From Acidobacteriota bacterium (GTDB taxonomy: Bacteria > Acidobacteriota > Thermoanaerobaculia > Multivoradales > JAGPDF01), in contig JACTMI010000041.1 in assembly GCA_014584695.1 (NCBI GenBank), positions 1 to 64,000 of the forward strand: a stretch of 64,000 bases of DNA. Reading direction: 5' to 3'. How positions within the stretch are numbered: position 1 is the stretch's first letter; every line of letters starts with the position of its first letter. Below are positions 10,923 to 19,127 of this stretch, piece by piece. Under the pieces are notes generated by a model, which saw only the letters and a list, made by a program, of their open reading frames with translations, made no database searches and had not been told where the DNA came from. A program made the translations under genes and the position numbers.

Positions 10923-12359
10923 ATGCGCCCCCGATCTCCCGAGCTTCGTCCGCCGCAGGCGCTGGCCGAGCGCGGGCCGGGCTGGTGGCCGCTCGGCGAG
11001 CTGGCCGCCGCGCGCGCGAGCCCTCGCCTGCGCCGCGTGCTGTGGATCTGGCTCGCCGCGCTCGCCCTCTCGGTCGCGACCGGGATCCTCAACGTCACGC
11101 AGGAGTGGAACGGGCTCGAAGTACGGCTCTTCGGGCTCGATTTCGCGGTCACCGTCTATCCGCCGTTCGTGATCGCGGTGCTGCTCGCGCTCTGGCTGGG
11201 TCCCACCTGGGCCGGGATTCCGATCTACCTCGCCAACCTGGCGAGCGCGCTGGCCAGCGGCATGCCGCTCGCCATGAGCGCGCTGTTCGCGCTCGCCGGA
11301 GTGATCGAAACGCTGATGCTCTGGGGGTCGCTGGTGATGGTCCGGGCCGATCCCGACCTGCGCCGCGGTCGCGACTTCGGCTGGTTCCTGGCCGCCTCGC
11401 TGGTCGCGGCGACCACCGCGTCGCTGGCCGCGATCCTCTGGAACTCGAGCCACGCGCTCGACCCGGTGGCCGGCCAGCGGGTCTGGCGCGGCTGGGTGAT
11501 CGGCGACCTGCTGCAGATCGTCTGCGTCGTCCTGCCGGTGCTGGCGCTCGCCGGGCCCCGCGCGCGCGGCTGGCTCGACCGGCAGTTCGTGGCGCCGCCT
11601 CGCCACGAGTTCACTTACACGCACGGCGTCGGGCTGATCGTGGCCGCCTTCGCCGTGCTCGGCCTGGTCGTCTTCTTGGGCGTGCACCAGGCGCTGGCCT
11701 CGATCGAGATCGCGCTCGATGCGCGCACCGCGAGCGGCGACCTGCTGTTGCCGCGGCTGCGCGAGATCATCCTGGTGATGGGCTTGCTGTCGACCGCGCT
11801 GATCGTGGCCGCCGGCATGTTCTCGACCGCGCTGGCGCGCCTCGGCGAACGGCAGCGGCGCGAGGCTCAGGTCGACTCGCTCTCGGGTTGCCTCAACCGG
11901 CGTGGCTTCGCCGAGCAGTTCCACCGCGAGGCCGAGCGCAGCCGCCGGCTGGGCCTGGGCCTCGGCGTGCTGTTCCTCGACCTCGACCACTTCAAAGCGG
12001 TCAACGACCGCCACGGGCACGCGGTCGGCGACCGGCTGCTCGAGCGCGTCGCGCGCCGGATCGAGACGGCGCTGCGCGAGACGGACCTGCTCTTCCGCTG
12101 GGGCGGCGAGGAGTTCGTGGTCCTGACGCCGCATTCCCGCGCCCAAGAGGTGGCGCCGATCGCCGAGCGGGTGCGCGAGGCGCTCGAGCGCTCGCCTCTG
12201 CTCGAGATGGCGGGAGCCGAGGCCGTGAGCATGACGGTCAGCATCGGTGTCACGTCGGTCGATCGTTTCCCCTGCGACGCGCAGGAGCTCGTCGCGCGCG
12301 CCGACGCCGCCTGCTACGAGGCGAAGCGCCTGGGACGCAATCGCGTGGTCAGCGCGTGA
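10923..12359 (+). CDS. Membrane diguanylate cyclase with MASE1-like sensor and I-site
   Basis: 478 residues. About eight hydrophobic segments (residues ~40-310) resemble MASE1 sensors (VYPPFVIAVLLALWLGPTWAG). The C-terminal GGDEF domain is complete: LSGCLNRRGF, LDLDHFKAVND, signature GGEEF at 394-398, and an inhibitory RxxD (R385-E-T-D388) exactly five residues upstream. It should make c-di-GMP from GTP at the inner membrane with product inhibition. ATG 10923 follows the hydrolase stop by seven bases, so it may be co-transcribed with apaH. The ligand of the MASE1-like part is unknown. Confidence 0.93.
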   Translation: MRPRSPELRPPQALAERGPGWWPLGELAAARASPRLRRVLWIWLAALALSVATGILNVTQEWNGLEVRLFGLDFAVTVYPPFVIAVLLALWLGPTWAGIPIYLANLASALASGMPLAMSALFALAGVIETLMLWGSLVMVRADPDLRRGRDFGWFLAASLVAATTASLAAILWNSSHALDPVAGQRVWRGWVIGDLLQIVCVVLPVLALAGPRARGWLDRQFVAPPRHEFTYTHGVGLIVAAFAVLGLVVFLGVHQALASIEIALDARTASGDLLLPRLREIILVMGLLSTALIVAAGMFSTALARLGERQRREAQVDSLSGCLNRRGFAEQFHREAERSRRLGLGLGVLFLDLDHFKAVNDRHGHAVGDRLLERVARRIETALRETDLLFRWGGEEFVVLTPHSRAQEVAPIAERVREALERSPLLEMAGAEAVSMTVSIGVTSVDRFPCDAQELVARADAACYEAKRLGRNRVVSA

Positions 12360-12400
12360 GAAGAGCCGGCCGACCGTCGCTTCGTCCGCGCGAACCTTGC

Positions 12401-12406
12401 TAGAAT
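12401..12406 (+). promoter_or_regulatory. -10 box TAGAAT for pcnB, leaderless type
   Basis: TAGAAT sits eight bases before the GTG at 12415, placing the expected transcription start at or next to the start codon. There is no ribosome-binding site in the gap and no clear -35 hexamer. Confidence 0.5.
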
Positions 12407-12414
12407 CATCAGCC

Positions 12415-13725
12415 GTGAGCTTGCAGGCGCCGTCCGAGCCGCGGATCCTCTCCCGCGCCGAGCATCCGATCTCCCGCCAGAACATCGCCAAGGAGGCCCT
12501 CAAGGTCCTCTACCGGCTCTCGGCGAGCGGCTATCGCGCGTGCCTGGTGGGAGGCAGCGTGCGCGATCTGATGCTCGGGCGCGTGCCCAAGGACTTCGAC
12601 ATCGCGACCGATGCGCGCCCGAACGAGATCCGGCGGCTGTTCCGCAACGCGCGCGTGATCGGCCGGCGCTTCCGGCTCGTCCACGTCATCTTCCACGAGC
12701 TCATCGTCGAAGTGTCGACTTTTCGGCGGGAGCCCGACCCCGGCGAGCAGCGCGGCGAGTCGCCCGGCGATCTGCTGATCACCAGCGACAACACCTTCGG
12801 CACGCCGGAGCAAGACGCCTACCGCCGGGACTTCACGATCAACGCCCTGTTCTACGACATCGCCGATTTCTCCGTGATCGACTACGTCGGCGGTGGCGAG
12901 GACCTGGCGCGGCGGACGCTGCGGACCATCGGCGATCCACGGATTCGCTTCCGCGAGGACCCGGTGCGGATGCTGCGCGCCTGCGAGCTCGCGGGCCGGC
13001 TCGGATTCGGCATGGATGCCGCGACCCAGGAGGCGATCCACGAGCTGGCGCGCGAGCTCGACCGGGCTTCGCCGGCGCGCATGACCGAGGAGCTGCTCGA
13101 TCTGCTGCGCTGCGGCCGAGCGGCGGCGGCGCTGCAGTGGATGCTGGAGCTCGGGCTGCTGGAGGTGATCCTGCCCGAGGCCTACGCCATGCTCGCCGCC
13201 GGCGAGCGGGGGCTGGGCGACCTGGGCCAGATGTTGCCGACGCTCGATCGCAAGGTCGCCGCGGCTCCCGGGGTCTCCGAGGGTGCGCTGCTCGCGGCGC
13301 TGCTGTTGCCGTCGGTTCTGCTGCGGCGCTACGACGTGGAGGCACTCGCCGGCCGTGCTCTGACCCGCGCCCAGCTCGCCCGGCTGGTCGAGGAGGCCAC
13401 CGAGCCCTTCCTGCGCCGCTTCGCGCTCTCGCGCGAGCGGTCGCGCACCATGGTCGATGCCCTCAACGGCTTCCTCCGCTTGTGCGAGAGCCCGCGCAGC
13501 GCCGGCGAGAGGGTGCGGGTGACCGAGCGCGCCTACTTTCCCGACGCGCTGTGGCTGTTCGAGCTGCTCGTCGAAGCCACCGGCGAGGGCTTCCAGGAGC
13601 TGGCGCAGTGGCGGGCCACCGCCCAGCGGCGCCCCGTGCTGGCCGCGGAGAAGGTCCTCGCGGCGACCCCCGCGGCGGCGGAAGCACCGCCCGGCGCGCG
13701 CCGCCGCCGCCGCCGACGCCGCTAG
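12415..13725 (+). CDS. pcnB: Poly(A) polymerase / tRNA nucleotidyltransferase-family protein, PcnB type
   Basis: 436 residues, class II nucleotidyltransferase that adds 3' A residues to RNA. Signature GGSVRD at 46-51 and the metal-binding DFD at 60-62 are present, with the RRDFTINAL motif near residue 140 and the RMLRACELAGRLGF segment typical of the family. The N-terminal HPISRQNIAKEALKVLYRL is characteristic of PcnB rather than CCA-adding enzyme. The C-terminus ends in a run of arginines, as in other PcnB proteins, likely for RNA binding. GTG 12415 is the only start that begins at the homology; no Shine-Dalgarno precedes it. The gene stands between the GGDEF cyclase and a sigma factor. Confidence 0.93.
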   Translation: MSLQAPSEPRILSRAEHPISRQNIAKEALKVLYRLSASGYRACLVGGSVRDLMLGRVPKDFDIATDARPNEIRRLFRNARVIGRRFRLVHVIFHELIVEVSTFRREPDPGEQRGESPGDLLITSDNTFGTPEQDAYRRDFTINALFYDIADFSVIDYVGGGEDLARRTLRTIGDPRIRFREDPVRMLRACELAGRLGFGMDAATQEAIHELARELDRASPARMTEELLDLLRCGRAAAALQWMLELGLLEVILPEAYAMLAAGERGLGDLGQMLPTLDRKVAAAPGVSEGALLAALLLPSVLLRRYDVEALAGRALTRAQLARLVEEATEPFLRRFALSRERSRTMVDALNGFLRLCESPRSAGERVRVTERAYFPDALWLFELLVEATGEGFQELAQWRATAQRRPVLAAEKVLAATPAAAEAPPGARRRRRRRR

Positions 13726-13760
13726 TCGAGCCGGCGGTGCCGGCGCGCCTCGCCGTCGGC

Positions 13761-13766
13761 TAAGAT
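13761..13766 (+). promoter_or_regulatory. Candidate -10 box TAAGAT for sigma-factor transcript
   Basis: TAAGAT lies nine bases before ATG 13776, the same spacing class as pcnB and ligA. The preceding GCCGGC-GGT-GCCGGC hairpin (13730-13744) could mark the end of the pcnB transcript, but it has no T-run. Confidence 0.35.
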
Positions 13767-13775
13767 CGGCCGTCG

Positions 13776-13826
13776 ATGTTCCGCGAGCCTGATTCGTCAC
13801 GACTCCGCCGGGCGAGGCGAGCCTGA
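13776..13826 (+). CDS. Possible 16-codon leader peptide (or frameshifted sigma-factor start)
   Basis: ATG 13776 opens MFREPDSSRLRRARRA and stops at TGA 13824-13826, overlapping the CTG (13823) from which the sigma factor can be read (CTGA). It follows a TAAGAT box by nine bases. Either it is a coupled leader peptide, or a one-base deletion in the sequence separates the true sigma-factor start from its body. Confidence 0.3.
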   Translation: MFREPDSSRLRRARRA

Positions 13827-14641
13827 ATCCTGAGCAGCTCTTTCTCGCCGAGCTGCCCCGGATCGAGCGGCTGATCCGCGCGGCCTGCCGGCGGCACCGA
13901 TTGCGCGCGGACGAGGCCGAGGAGTTCGCGGCGGCGGTGCGCCTCAAGCTGGTCGACGACGGTTACGCCGTGCTGCGGAAGTTCGAGGGGCGCAGCAGCT
14001 TGGCGACCTACCTGACGACGGTGGTCGAGCGCGCATTCCTCGACTGGCGCAATCACCTCTGGGGCAAGTGGCGGCCCTCGGCCGCGGCGCGGCGAATGGG
14101 TCCGGTCGCCCTGCGAATCGAGGTGTTGATGATGCGCGAGGGCCGCTCGGCGACGGAAGCCGCCCAGATCCTGGGCGGGGCGGAAATTGACGGCCTTTCG
14201 CCGGCGCAGGTGGAGGCGATCGCGGCGCGCCTGCCCGGCCGGACGCGACGGCGCTTCGATGGTGCGGAGGGGTTGGAGAGCTTGCCGGCGAGTGGCGCGC
14301 GGCCCGACCAGGAGCTCGAGGCCGCCGAGCTGGAGCGCGTGCGAGCGCGAGTCGAGGCCGCTTTGGCGGTGGTTCTGGGCCAGCTGCCCCCTGCCGATCG
14401 GCTGCTGGTGAGGCTGCGAGTGGAGGACGGGCACTCCGTCGCCGACGCCGCGCGCATCCTGGGGACGGACGCGAGGCCGCTCTACCGGCGGCTGGAGAAG
14501 ATCTACCGCCGGCTGCGCGGCGAGCTCGAGGGGCTGGGCCTCGACCGGCAGGCGATCCAGGAGCTGCTGGAACCGGCGCAGCCGCAGCGGGAAGCTCTTC
14601 CGCCGCGTCCGTCTCATCCCTGGGAAGGGGGTGCCGCTTGA
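13823..14641 (+). CDS. ECF-like RNA polymerase sigma factor (acidobacterial type); start uncertain
   Basis: 272 residues from the CTG. The body AEEFAAAVRLKLVDDGYAVL, KFEGRSSLATYLTTVV and HLWGKWRPS is region 2 of an ECF-like family. The C-terminal LPPADRLLVRLRVEDGHSVADAA and YRRLEKIYRRLRGEL form region 4. The reading frame is open only from 13793, and homology begins by LNPEQLFLAELPRIERL, yet no ATG, GTG or TTG occurs before TTG 13901, which would remove part of region 2. I use CTG 13823 with GAGG five bases upstream. It is followed by, and overlaps or abuts, a zinc-finger anti-sigma gene. Confidence 0.78.
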   Translation: MNPEQLFLAELPRIERLIRAACRRHRLRADEAEEFAAAVRLKLVDDGYAVLRKFEGRSSLATYLTTVVERAFLDWRNHLWGKWRPSAAARRMGPVALRIEVLMMREGRSATEAAQILGGAEIDGLSPAQVEAIAARLPGRTRRRFDGAEGLESLPASGARPDQELEAAELERVRARVEAALAVVLGQLPPADRLLVRLRVEDGHSVADAARILGTDARPLYRRLEKIYRRLRGELEGLGLDRQAIQELLEPAQPQREALPPRPSHPWEGGAA

Positions 14642-14663
14642 CGGGCACGGAGCGCTCACGGCG

Positions 14664-15620
14664 ATGACGGTCAGGACCGACCATCCGGGGCCGGACTTGG
14701 TGGCCGCCTACGTCGACGGCCGGCTGACCCGGGCCGAGCGCGCCGCGCTCGAAGCCCACTTGGCCGACTGCTCCGACTGTCGCGAGTGGGTCGCCGGCAC
14801 CCGGCTGGCCGTCGCGACCGGGAGCGATGACTCGGTCGCGCCGGCGCGGGTGGAGGAGGCGGGTCCGGGCGGATTCGTGGCGGGGCGCGCCCCGCTTCCG
14901 TGGCGTGGCCGCCTCCGGCGGCCTTGGCGCGGGGTCGCGATCGCCACCGCGGCGGTCCTGCTGCTGGCGGCCGGATTGTCGCTGCTGCTGGCGCGCAGCC
15001 GCCCGGCCAGCACTCGGGTGGATGCCCTGGTCCGCCAGCTGCCGCCGGCGAACCGGCTGGTCGACTCGCTCTGGCAGCGCGGCGTGATGCGCGGGCCGAG
15101 CGGCGCGGGGCGACTCGACCGCCGCTCCTGTCTGGCCGGCGTCCTGCTGATCGACGCGCGCGTCGCGCTCGAGGCGGAGGCCAGGGACCCCGCGCTGGCG
15201 GCGATTCGCCGCTTGGCGGACCTGCTCGACGGCGTCGGTCAGCTCGAGCGCGAAGCGCGAGCGCTCGAGCAGCTCGCGGTCCGGCTCGAGAGCGGTCAGA
15301 CGCCGTCGACGCTCGCGGCGCGGTTGTCGGCGATCGAGCCGGCGCTCGAGGAGCGTCTGCTCACCGGCTGGCTGGATCTGGGGCGGTGGACCGAAGCGAT
15401 GCGCCTCGCGGCGTCGACGCGCTCGGGCGAGGTTCTCGCCGATCGCCGTGGCCGTTCCCGGCTCGAGCGCTTGCGGGCACCGGCGACCGGCCTGGACGCC
15501 GAGACGGTGGCGGCGCTGGCCGAGCTCGACGCCTTCTACGTTTCGCCGCCGAGCGCCGAGCCCGAGTGGGCGGCTTTCGCCAGCCGGCTCGAGCGACTGC
15601 TGATCCGCACGACGCCCTGA
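14664..15620 (+). CDS. Anti-sigma factor with zinc-finger (zf-HC2) and one membrane segment
   Basis: 318 residues. Residues ~10-45 hold the HC2 zinc motif H-x3-C-x2-C (AHLADCSDCREW), which in this family binds the sigma factor. One transmembrane helix follows at about 95-115 (GVAIATAAVLLLAAGLSLLLA). The periplasmic part is Leu/Glu/Arg rich and helical with no known domain. It directly follows the sigma factor, so the pair should form a membrane-controlled switch. ATG 14664 has GGAG 11 bases upstream; GTG 14631 would overlap the sigma gene by 11 bases and has GGAAGGGG directly adjacent. The signal is unknown. Confidence 0.82.
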   Translation: MTVRTDHPGPDLVAAYVDGRLTRAERAALEAHLADCSDCREWVAGTRLAVATGSDDSVAPARVEEAGPGGFVAGRAPLPWRGRLRRPWRGVAIATAAVLLLAAGLSLLLARSRPASTRVDALVRQLPPANRLVDSLWQRGVMRGPSGAGRLDRRSCLAGVLLIDARVALEAEARDPALAAIRRLADLLDGVGQLEREARALEQLAVRLESGQTPSTLAARLSAIEPALEERLLTGWLDLGRWTEAMRLAASTRSGEVLADRRGRSRLERLRAPATGLDAETVAALAELDAFYVSPPSAEPEWAAFASRLERLLIRTTP

Positions 15621-15656
15621 GCTTCGGCGCAGGTCGCGGCGCGGCGTCGCCACCAC

Positions 15657-15676
15657 CTTGTGACGCCATTCACAAG
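15657..15676. promoter_or_regulatory. Perfect CRP/FNR-type operator upstream of sdhC
   Basis: CTTGTGA (15657-15663), six-base spacer CGCCAT, TCACAAG (15670-15676): a perfect 7-bp inverted repeat containing TGTGA-N6-TCACA, the core recognition sequence of CRP. Its right arm overlaps the -35 element of the sdh promoter. The centre is about 37 bases before the predicted transcription start. Confidence 0.7.
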
Positions 15677-15697
15677 CGATCCTCCAGCGGTTAGGAT
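15669..15697 (+). promoter_or_regulatory. Sigma-70-type promoter of sdhCAB
   Basis: -35 TTCACA (15669-15674), 17-base spacer, -10 TAGGAT (15692-15697). The start of transcription should fall near 15704, giving a short leader with ribosome site GGAGGG (15705-15710) eight bases before ATG 15719. Confidence 0.65.
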
Positions 15698-15718
15698 GGT
15701 GCCCGGAGGGAACCCCGG

Positions 15719-16396
15719 ATGAAAGGTGTCTCGAGCCTCGTCCGAACGGCCGTCGGCAAGAAAGCCCTGATGGCCGTCTCGGGGTTGGTTCTGTTCGGCT
15801 TCGTCCTCGTCCACATGGCGGGCAACCTGAAGCTCTATCAGGGGGCCGAGAAACTGAACGCGTACGGCGAGTTCCTGCGCGAAGTCGGCGCGCCGGTGCT
15901 CGCCCACGGCCAAGCGCTCTGGATCTTCCGCGCCGTGCTGCTCTTGGCGGTCGGTGTCCACCTCTGGGCGGCCGCGACTCTGACCTTGCAGAGCCGGGCC
16001 GCGAGGCCGGTCGGCTACCGCGTGGCCACCACGGTTCAGGCCAGTTACGCCTCCCGGACCATGCGCTGGGGCGGCGTCATCGTGTTGCTCTACGTGCTCT
16101 TTCACCTGGCGGACCTGACCCTGGGTTGGGCCAATCCGGCCTTCCAGGCCGGCAAGCCCTACGAGAACCTGGTCGCCAGCTTCACCAACCCGTGGGTCGC
16201 CGGCCTCTACCTGGTGGCCAACGTCACCCTCGGCTTCCACCTCTTCCACGGGCTCTGGAGCCTCTTCCAGTCGCTGGGTTGGAACAACCCGAAGTTCAAC
16301 CCCTGGCGGCGCCGCTTCGCGACCGCCTTCGCCTGGATCGTGACGCTCGGCAACGTCTCGTTCCCGGTGTCGGTGCTGATGGGATGGGTGCAGTGA
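15719..16396 (+). CDS. sdhC: Succinate dehydrogenase cytochrome b subunit (b558 type)
   Basis: 225 residues, five predicted membrane helices, the single large diheme anchor of SdhCAB-type (type B) succinate:quinone oxidoreductase. Conserved histidines are visible in [25 protein letters not shown] and [10 protein letters not shown], consistent with two heme b ligand pairs. It anchors SdhA and SdhB to the cytoplasmic membrane and passes electrons to quinone. ATG 15719 with GGAGGG eight bases upstream is firm. The stop overlaps the sdhA start (TGATG). Confidence 0.96.
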   Translation: MKGVSSLVRTAVGKKALMAVSGLVLFGFVLVHMAGNLKLYQGAEKLNAYGEFLREVGAPVLAHGQALWIFRAVLLLAVGVHLWAAATLTLQSRAARPVGYRVATTVQASYASRTMRWGGVIVLLYVLFHLADLTLGWANPAFQAGKPYENLVASFTNPWVAGLYLVANVTLGFHLFHGLWSLFQSLGWNNPKFNPWRRRFATAFAWIVTLGNVSFPVSVLMGWVQ

Positions 16397-18339
16397 TGAC
16401 CGCGACGACCACGACGACCTCGACAGGCCTGCTCGACGCCCGCAGCCCCGGCGGGCCGATCGAAACCCGCTGGGAGCGCTGCAAGTTCGATCTCAAGCTG
16501 GTGAACCCGGCCAACAAGCGCAAGTTCACCGTGATCGTCGTGGGCACCGGGCTCGCCGGCGCCTCGGCGGCCGCGTCGATGGCGGAGCTGGGCTACGAGG
16601 TCGAAGCGTTCTGCTACCAGGACTCGCCCCGCCGCGCGCACTCGATCGCCGCCCAGGGCGGCATCAACGCGGCGAAGAACTACCAGAACGACGGCGACTC
16701 GGTCTATCGCCTCTTCTACGACACTGTCAAAGGGGGGGACTTCCGCGCCCGCGAGGCCAACGTCTACCGCCTGGCCGAGATCAGCACCGCGATCATCGAC
16801 CAGTGCGTCGCCCAGGGCGTGCCGTTCGCGCGCGAGTACGGCGGCACGCTGGCCAATCGGTCGTTCGGCGGCGCTCAGGTGTCGCGCACGTTCTACGCCC
16901 GCGGGCAGACCGGCCAGCAGCTGCTGCTCGGCGCCTACCAGGCGCTCGAACGGCAGGTCGCGGCCGGCAAGGTGAAGATGTTCCCGCGCACCGAAATGCT
17001 CGACGTGGTGGTCGAGGACGGGCGAGCGCGCGGCATCGTGGTGCGAGATCTGGTGACCGGGCGGGTGCGCCGCCACGCCGGGCACGCCGTGGTGCTCGCC
17101 ACCGGCGGCTACGGCAACGCCTTCTTCCTGTCGACCAACGCCAAAGGCTGCAACGCGACGGCGATCTGGCGCGCGCACCGGCGCGGCGCGATGTTCGCCA
17201 ATCCCTGCTACACGCAGATCCACCCGACTTGCATTCCGGTCTCCGGCGACTACCAGTCCAAGCTGACGCTGATGTCGGAATCGCTGCGCAACGACGGGCG
17301 CATCTGGGTGCCGAGGCGAAAGGGTGACACGCGGCGGCCGGGCGAGATCCCGGAAGCGGAGCGCGACTACTACCTGGAGGCCCGGTATCCGAGCTTCGGC
17401 AACCTGGTGCCGCGCGACGTCGCCTCGCGCAACGCCAAGCAGGTGTGCGACGACGGGCGTGGCGTCGGCCCGGGCGGGCGCGGGGTCTATCTCGATTTCG
17501 CCGACGCGATCGCGCGGCTGGGGCGCCGAGCGATCGAGGAGCGCTACGGCAACCTGTTCGAGATGTACGAACGGATCACCGGAGAGGATCCGTACAGCGC
17601 GCCGATGCGCATCTATCCGGCGGTGCACTACACGATGGGCGGCCTCTGGGTCGACTATCACCTGATGTCGACCGTGCCCGGGCTGTTCGTGCTGGGGGAG
17701 GCGAACTTCTCGGATCACGGCGCCAACCGCCTCGGCGCCTCGGCGCTGATGCAGGGGCTGGCCGACGGCTACTTCGTGATCCCCTACACCATCGGTGACT
17801 ACCTGGTGGACCACATGGGGGAGAAGCTCTCGACCGACACGGCGGCCTTCGCAGCGGCGGAGAGCGAAGTCCGCCAGCGGATCGAGCGCTTGCTCGGCGT
17901 GCGCGGCAAGCGCACCGTCGACGCTTTCCACCGCGAGCTCGGCCACCTGCTCTGGGAGGACTGCGGCATGGCGCGCAACGACGCCGGGCTGCGCCGGGCG
18001 CTCGAGCGCATTCCGGCGCTGCGGCAGGAGTTCTGGGAGGACGTCAACGTGCTCGGCGGCGGCGACGAGCTGAATCAGGCGCTCGAGAAGGCGGGCCGGG
18101 TCGCCGACTTCTTCGAGCTCGGCGAGCTGATGTGCCGCGACGCCCTCCACCGCAGCGAGTCTTGCGGCGGGCACTTCCGCGAGGAGAGCCAGACCGAGGA
18201 GGGCGAGGCCAAGCGCGACGACGAGCGGTTCTCCTACGTCGCCGCCTGGGAGTGGGCCGGCGAGAACCGGGCCCAGGTCCTCCACCAGGAGCCGTTGACC
18301 TTCGAGTACGTCCACCCCTCGCAGCGGAGCTACAAGTGA
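16396..18339 (+). CDS. sdhA: Succinate dehydrogenase flavoprotein subunit
   Basis: 647 residues, as expected for the type B enzyme. The N-terminal dinucleotide motif is [14 protein letters not shown], the covalent FAD histidine lies in [11 protein letters not shown], and the substrate-site segments HPTCIP, SRNAKQV and [10 protein letters not shown] are present. The C-terminus carries [12 protein letters not shown]. It oxidises succinate to fumarate in the TCA cycle. Start ATG 16396 overlaps the sdhC stop; the stop overlaps the sdhB GTG (GTGA). The three genes are one transcription unit behind the CRP-type operator. Confidence 0.97.
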   Translation: MTATTTTTSTGLLDARSPGGPIETRWERCKFDLKLVNPANKRKFTVIVVGTGLAGASAAASMAELGYEVEAFCYQDSPRRAHSIAAQGGINAAKNYQNDGDSVYRLFYDTVKGGDFRAREANVYRLAEISTAIIDQCVAQGVPFAREYGGTLANRSFGGAQVSRTFYARGQTGQQLLLGAYQALERQVAAGKVKMFPRTEMLDVVVEDGRARGIVVRDLVTGRVRRHAGHAVVLATGGYGNAFFLSTNAKGCNATAIWRAHRRGAMFANPCYTQIHPTCIPVSGDYQSKLTLMSESLRNDGRIWVPRRKGDTRRPGEIPEAERDYYLEARYPSFGNLVPRDVASRNAKQVCDDGRGVGPGGRGVYLDFADAIARLGRRAIEERYGNLFEMYERITGEDPYSAPMRIYPAVHYTMGGLWVDYHLMSTVPGLFVLGEANFSDHGANRLGASALMQGLADGYFVIPYTIGDYLVDHMGEKLSTDTAAFAAAESEVRQRIERLLGVRGKRTVDAFHRELGHLLWEDCGMARNDAGLRRALERIPALRQEFWEDVNVLGGGDELNQALEKAGRVADFFELGELMCRDALHRSESCGGHFREESQTEEGEAKRDDERFSYVAAWEWAGENRAQVLHQEPLTFEYVHPSQRSYK

Positions 18340-19127
18340 GCGATCACGCGATCCATCTGCAACTCCACGTCTGGCGGCAGTCCGGTCCCCGCGCGAGCGG
18401 CCGCTTCGTCACCTACGAGGCGCGCGACATCAGCCCCGAGATGTCCTTCCTCGAAATGCTCGACGTCGTCAACGAGCGCTTGACGGCCAAGGGGGAGGAG
18501 CCGATCGCCTTCGACCACGACTGCCGCGAGGGGATCTGCGGCACCTGTGGCTTCGTGATCAACGGCGTCGCGCACGGCGGGCAGAAGGGCTCGACCGTCT
18601 GCCAGCTCCACATGCGGCACTTCCGGGACGGCGACGAGCTCACGCTCGAGCCCTGGCGCGCGCGCGCGTTTCCGGTGGTGCGCGATCTGATGGTCGACCG
18701 TTCGGCCTTCGATCGGATCATCCAGGCCGGCGGCTTCGTGTCGGTCAACACCGGCTCGGCGCCCGACGGCAACGCGCTGCTGGTGCCGAAAGTCGACGCC
18801 GACGTGGCGATGGACGCCGCCCAGTGCATCGGCTGCGGCGCCTGCGTCGCGCAGTGCCCGAACGGCGCCGCCCAGCTCTTCACCGCGGCCAAGATCTCCC
18901 ACCTGGCGCAGCTGCCGCAGGGGCAGCCGGAGCGATATCAACGGGCGCAGGCGATGGTGGCGCAGATCGAGACCGAGGCCTTCGGCAGCTGCACCAACTA
19001 CGGTGAGTGCGAAGCGGTCTGCCCGAAGGGGATTTCGATCGACTTCATCGCCATGCTGAATCGAGACTTCCTGAAGGCGGCGGTGCGGGTCGAGCGGGAA
19101 GCCCGCGTCGCCGGCGGCTCCGGCTGA
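18336..19127 (+). CDS. sdhB: Succinate dehydrogenase iron-sulfur subunit
   Basis: 263 residues. The plant-type [2Fe-2S] site is [10 protein letters not shown] with a further Cys in STVCQLH; the two ferredoxin-type clusters use [12 protein letters not shown] and [15 protein letters not shown]. It transfers electrons from SdhA to the heme/quinone site of SdhC. GTG 18336 overlaps the sdhA stop by four bases. Its stop codon (19125-19127) directly abuts the convergent stop of the flavoprotein gene at 19128, leaving no room for a separate terminator. Confidence 0.96.
   Translation: MSDHAIHLQLHVWRQSGPRASGRFVTYEARDISPEMSFLEMLDVVNERLTAKGEEPIAFDHDCREGICGTCGFVINGVAHGGQKGSTVCQLHMRHFRDGDELTLEPWRARAFPVVRDLMVDRSAFDRIIQAGGFVSVNTGSAPDGNALLVPKVDADVAMDAAQCIGCGACVAQCPNGAAQLFTAAKISHLAQLPQGQPERYQRAQAMVAQIETEAFGSCTNYGECEAVCPKGISIDFIAMLNRDFLKAAVRVEREARVAGGSG

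Noticed and set aside
13681-13725. Arginine-rich run as a sequencing artefact or separate peptide
   Set aside because: PcnB enzymes normally end in basic tails, and the frame continues properly to the stop.
16207-18315. Minus-strand open frame of about 700 codons across sdhA
   Set aside because: Artifact of codon bias opposite a well-conserved enzyme.
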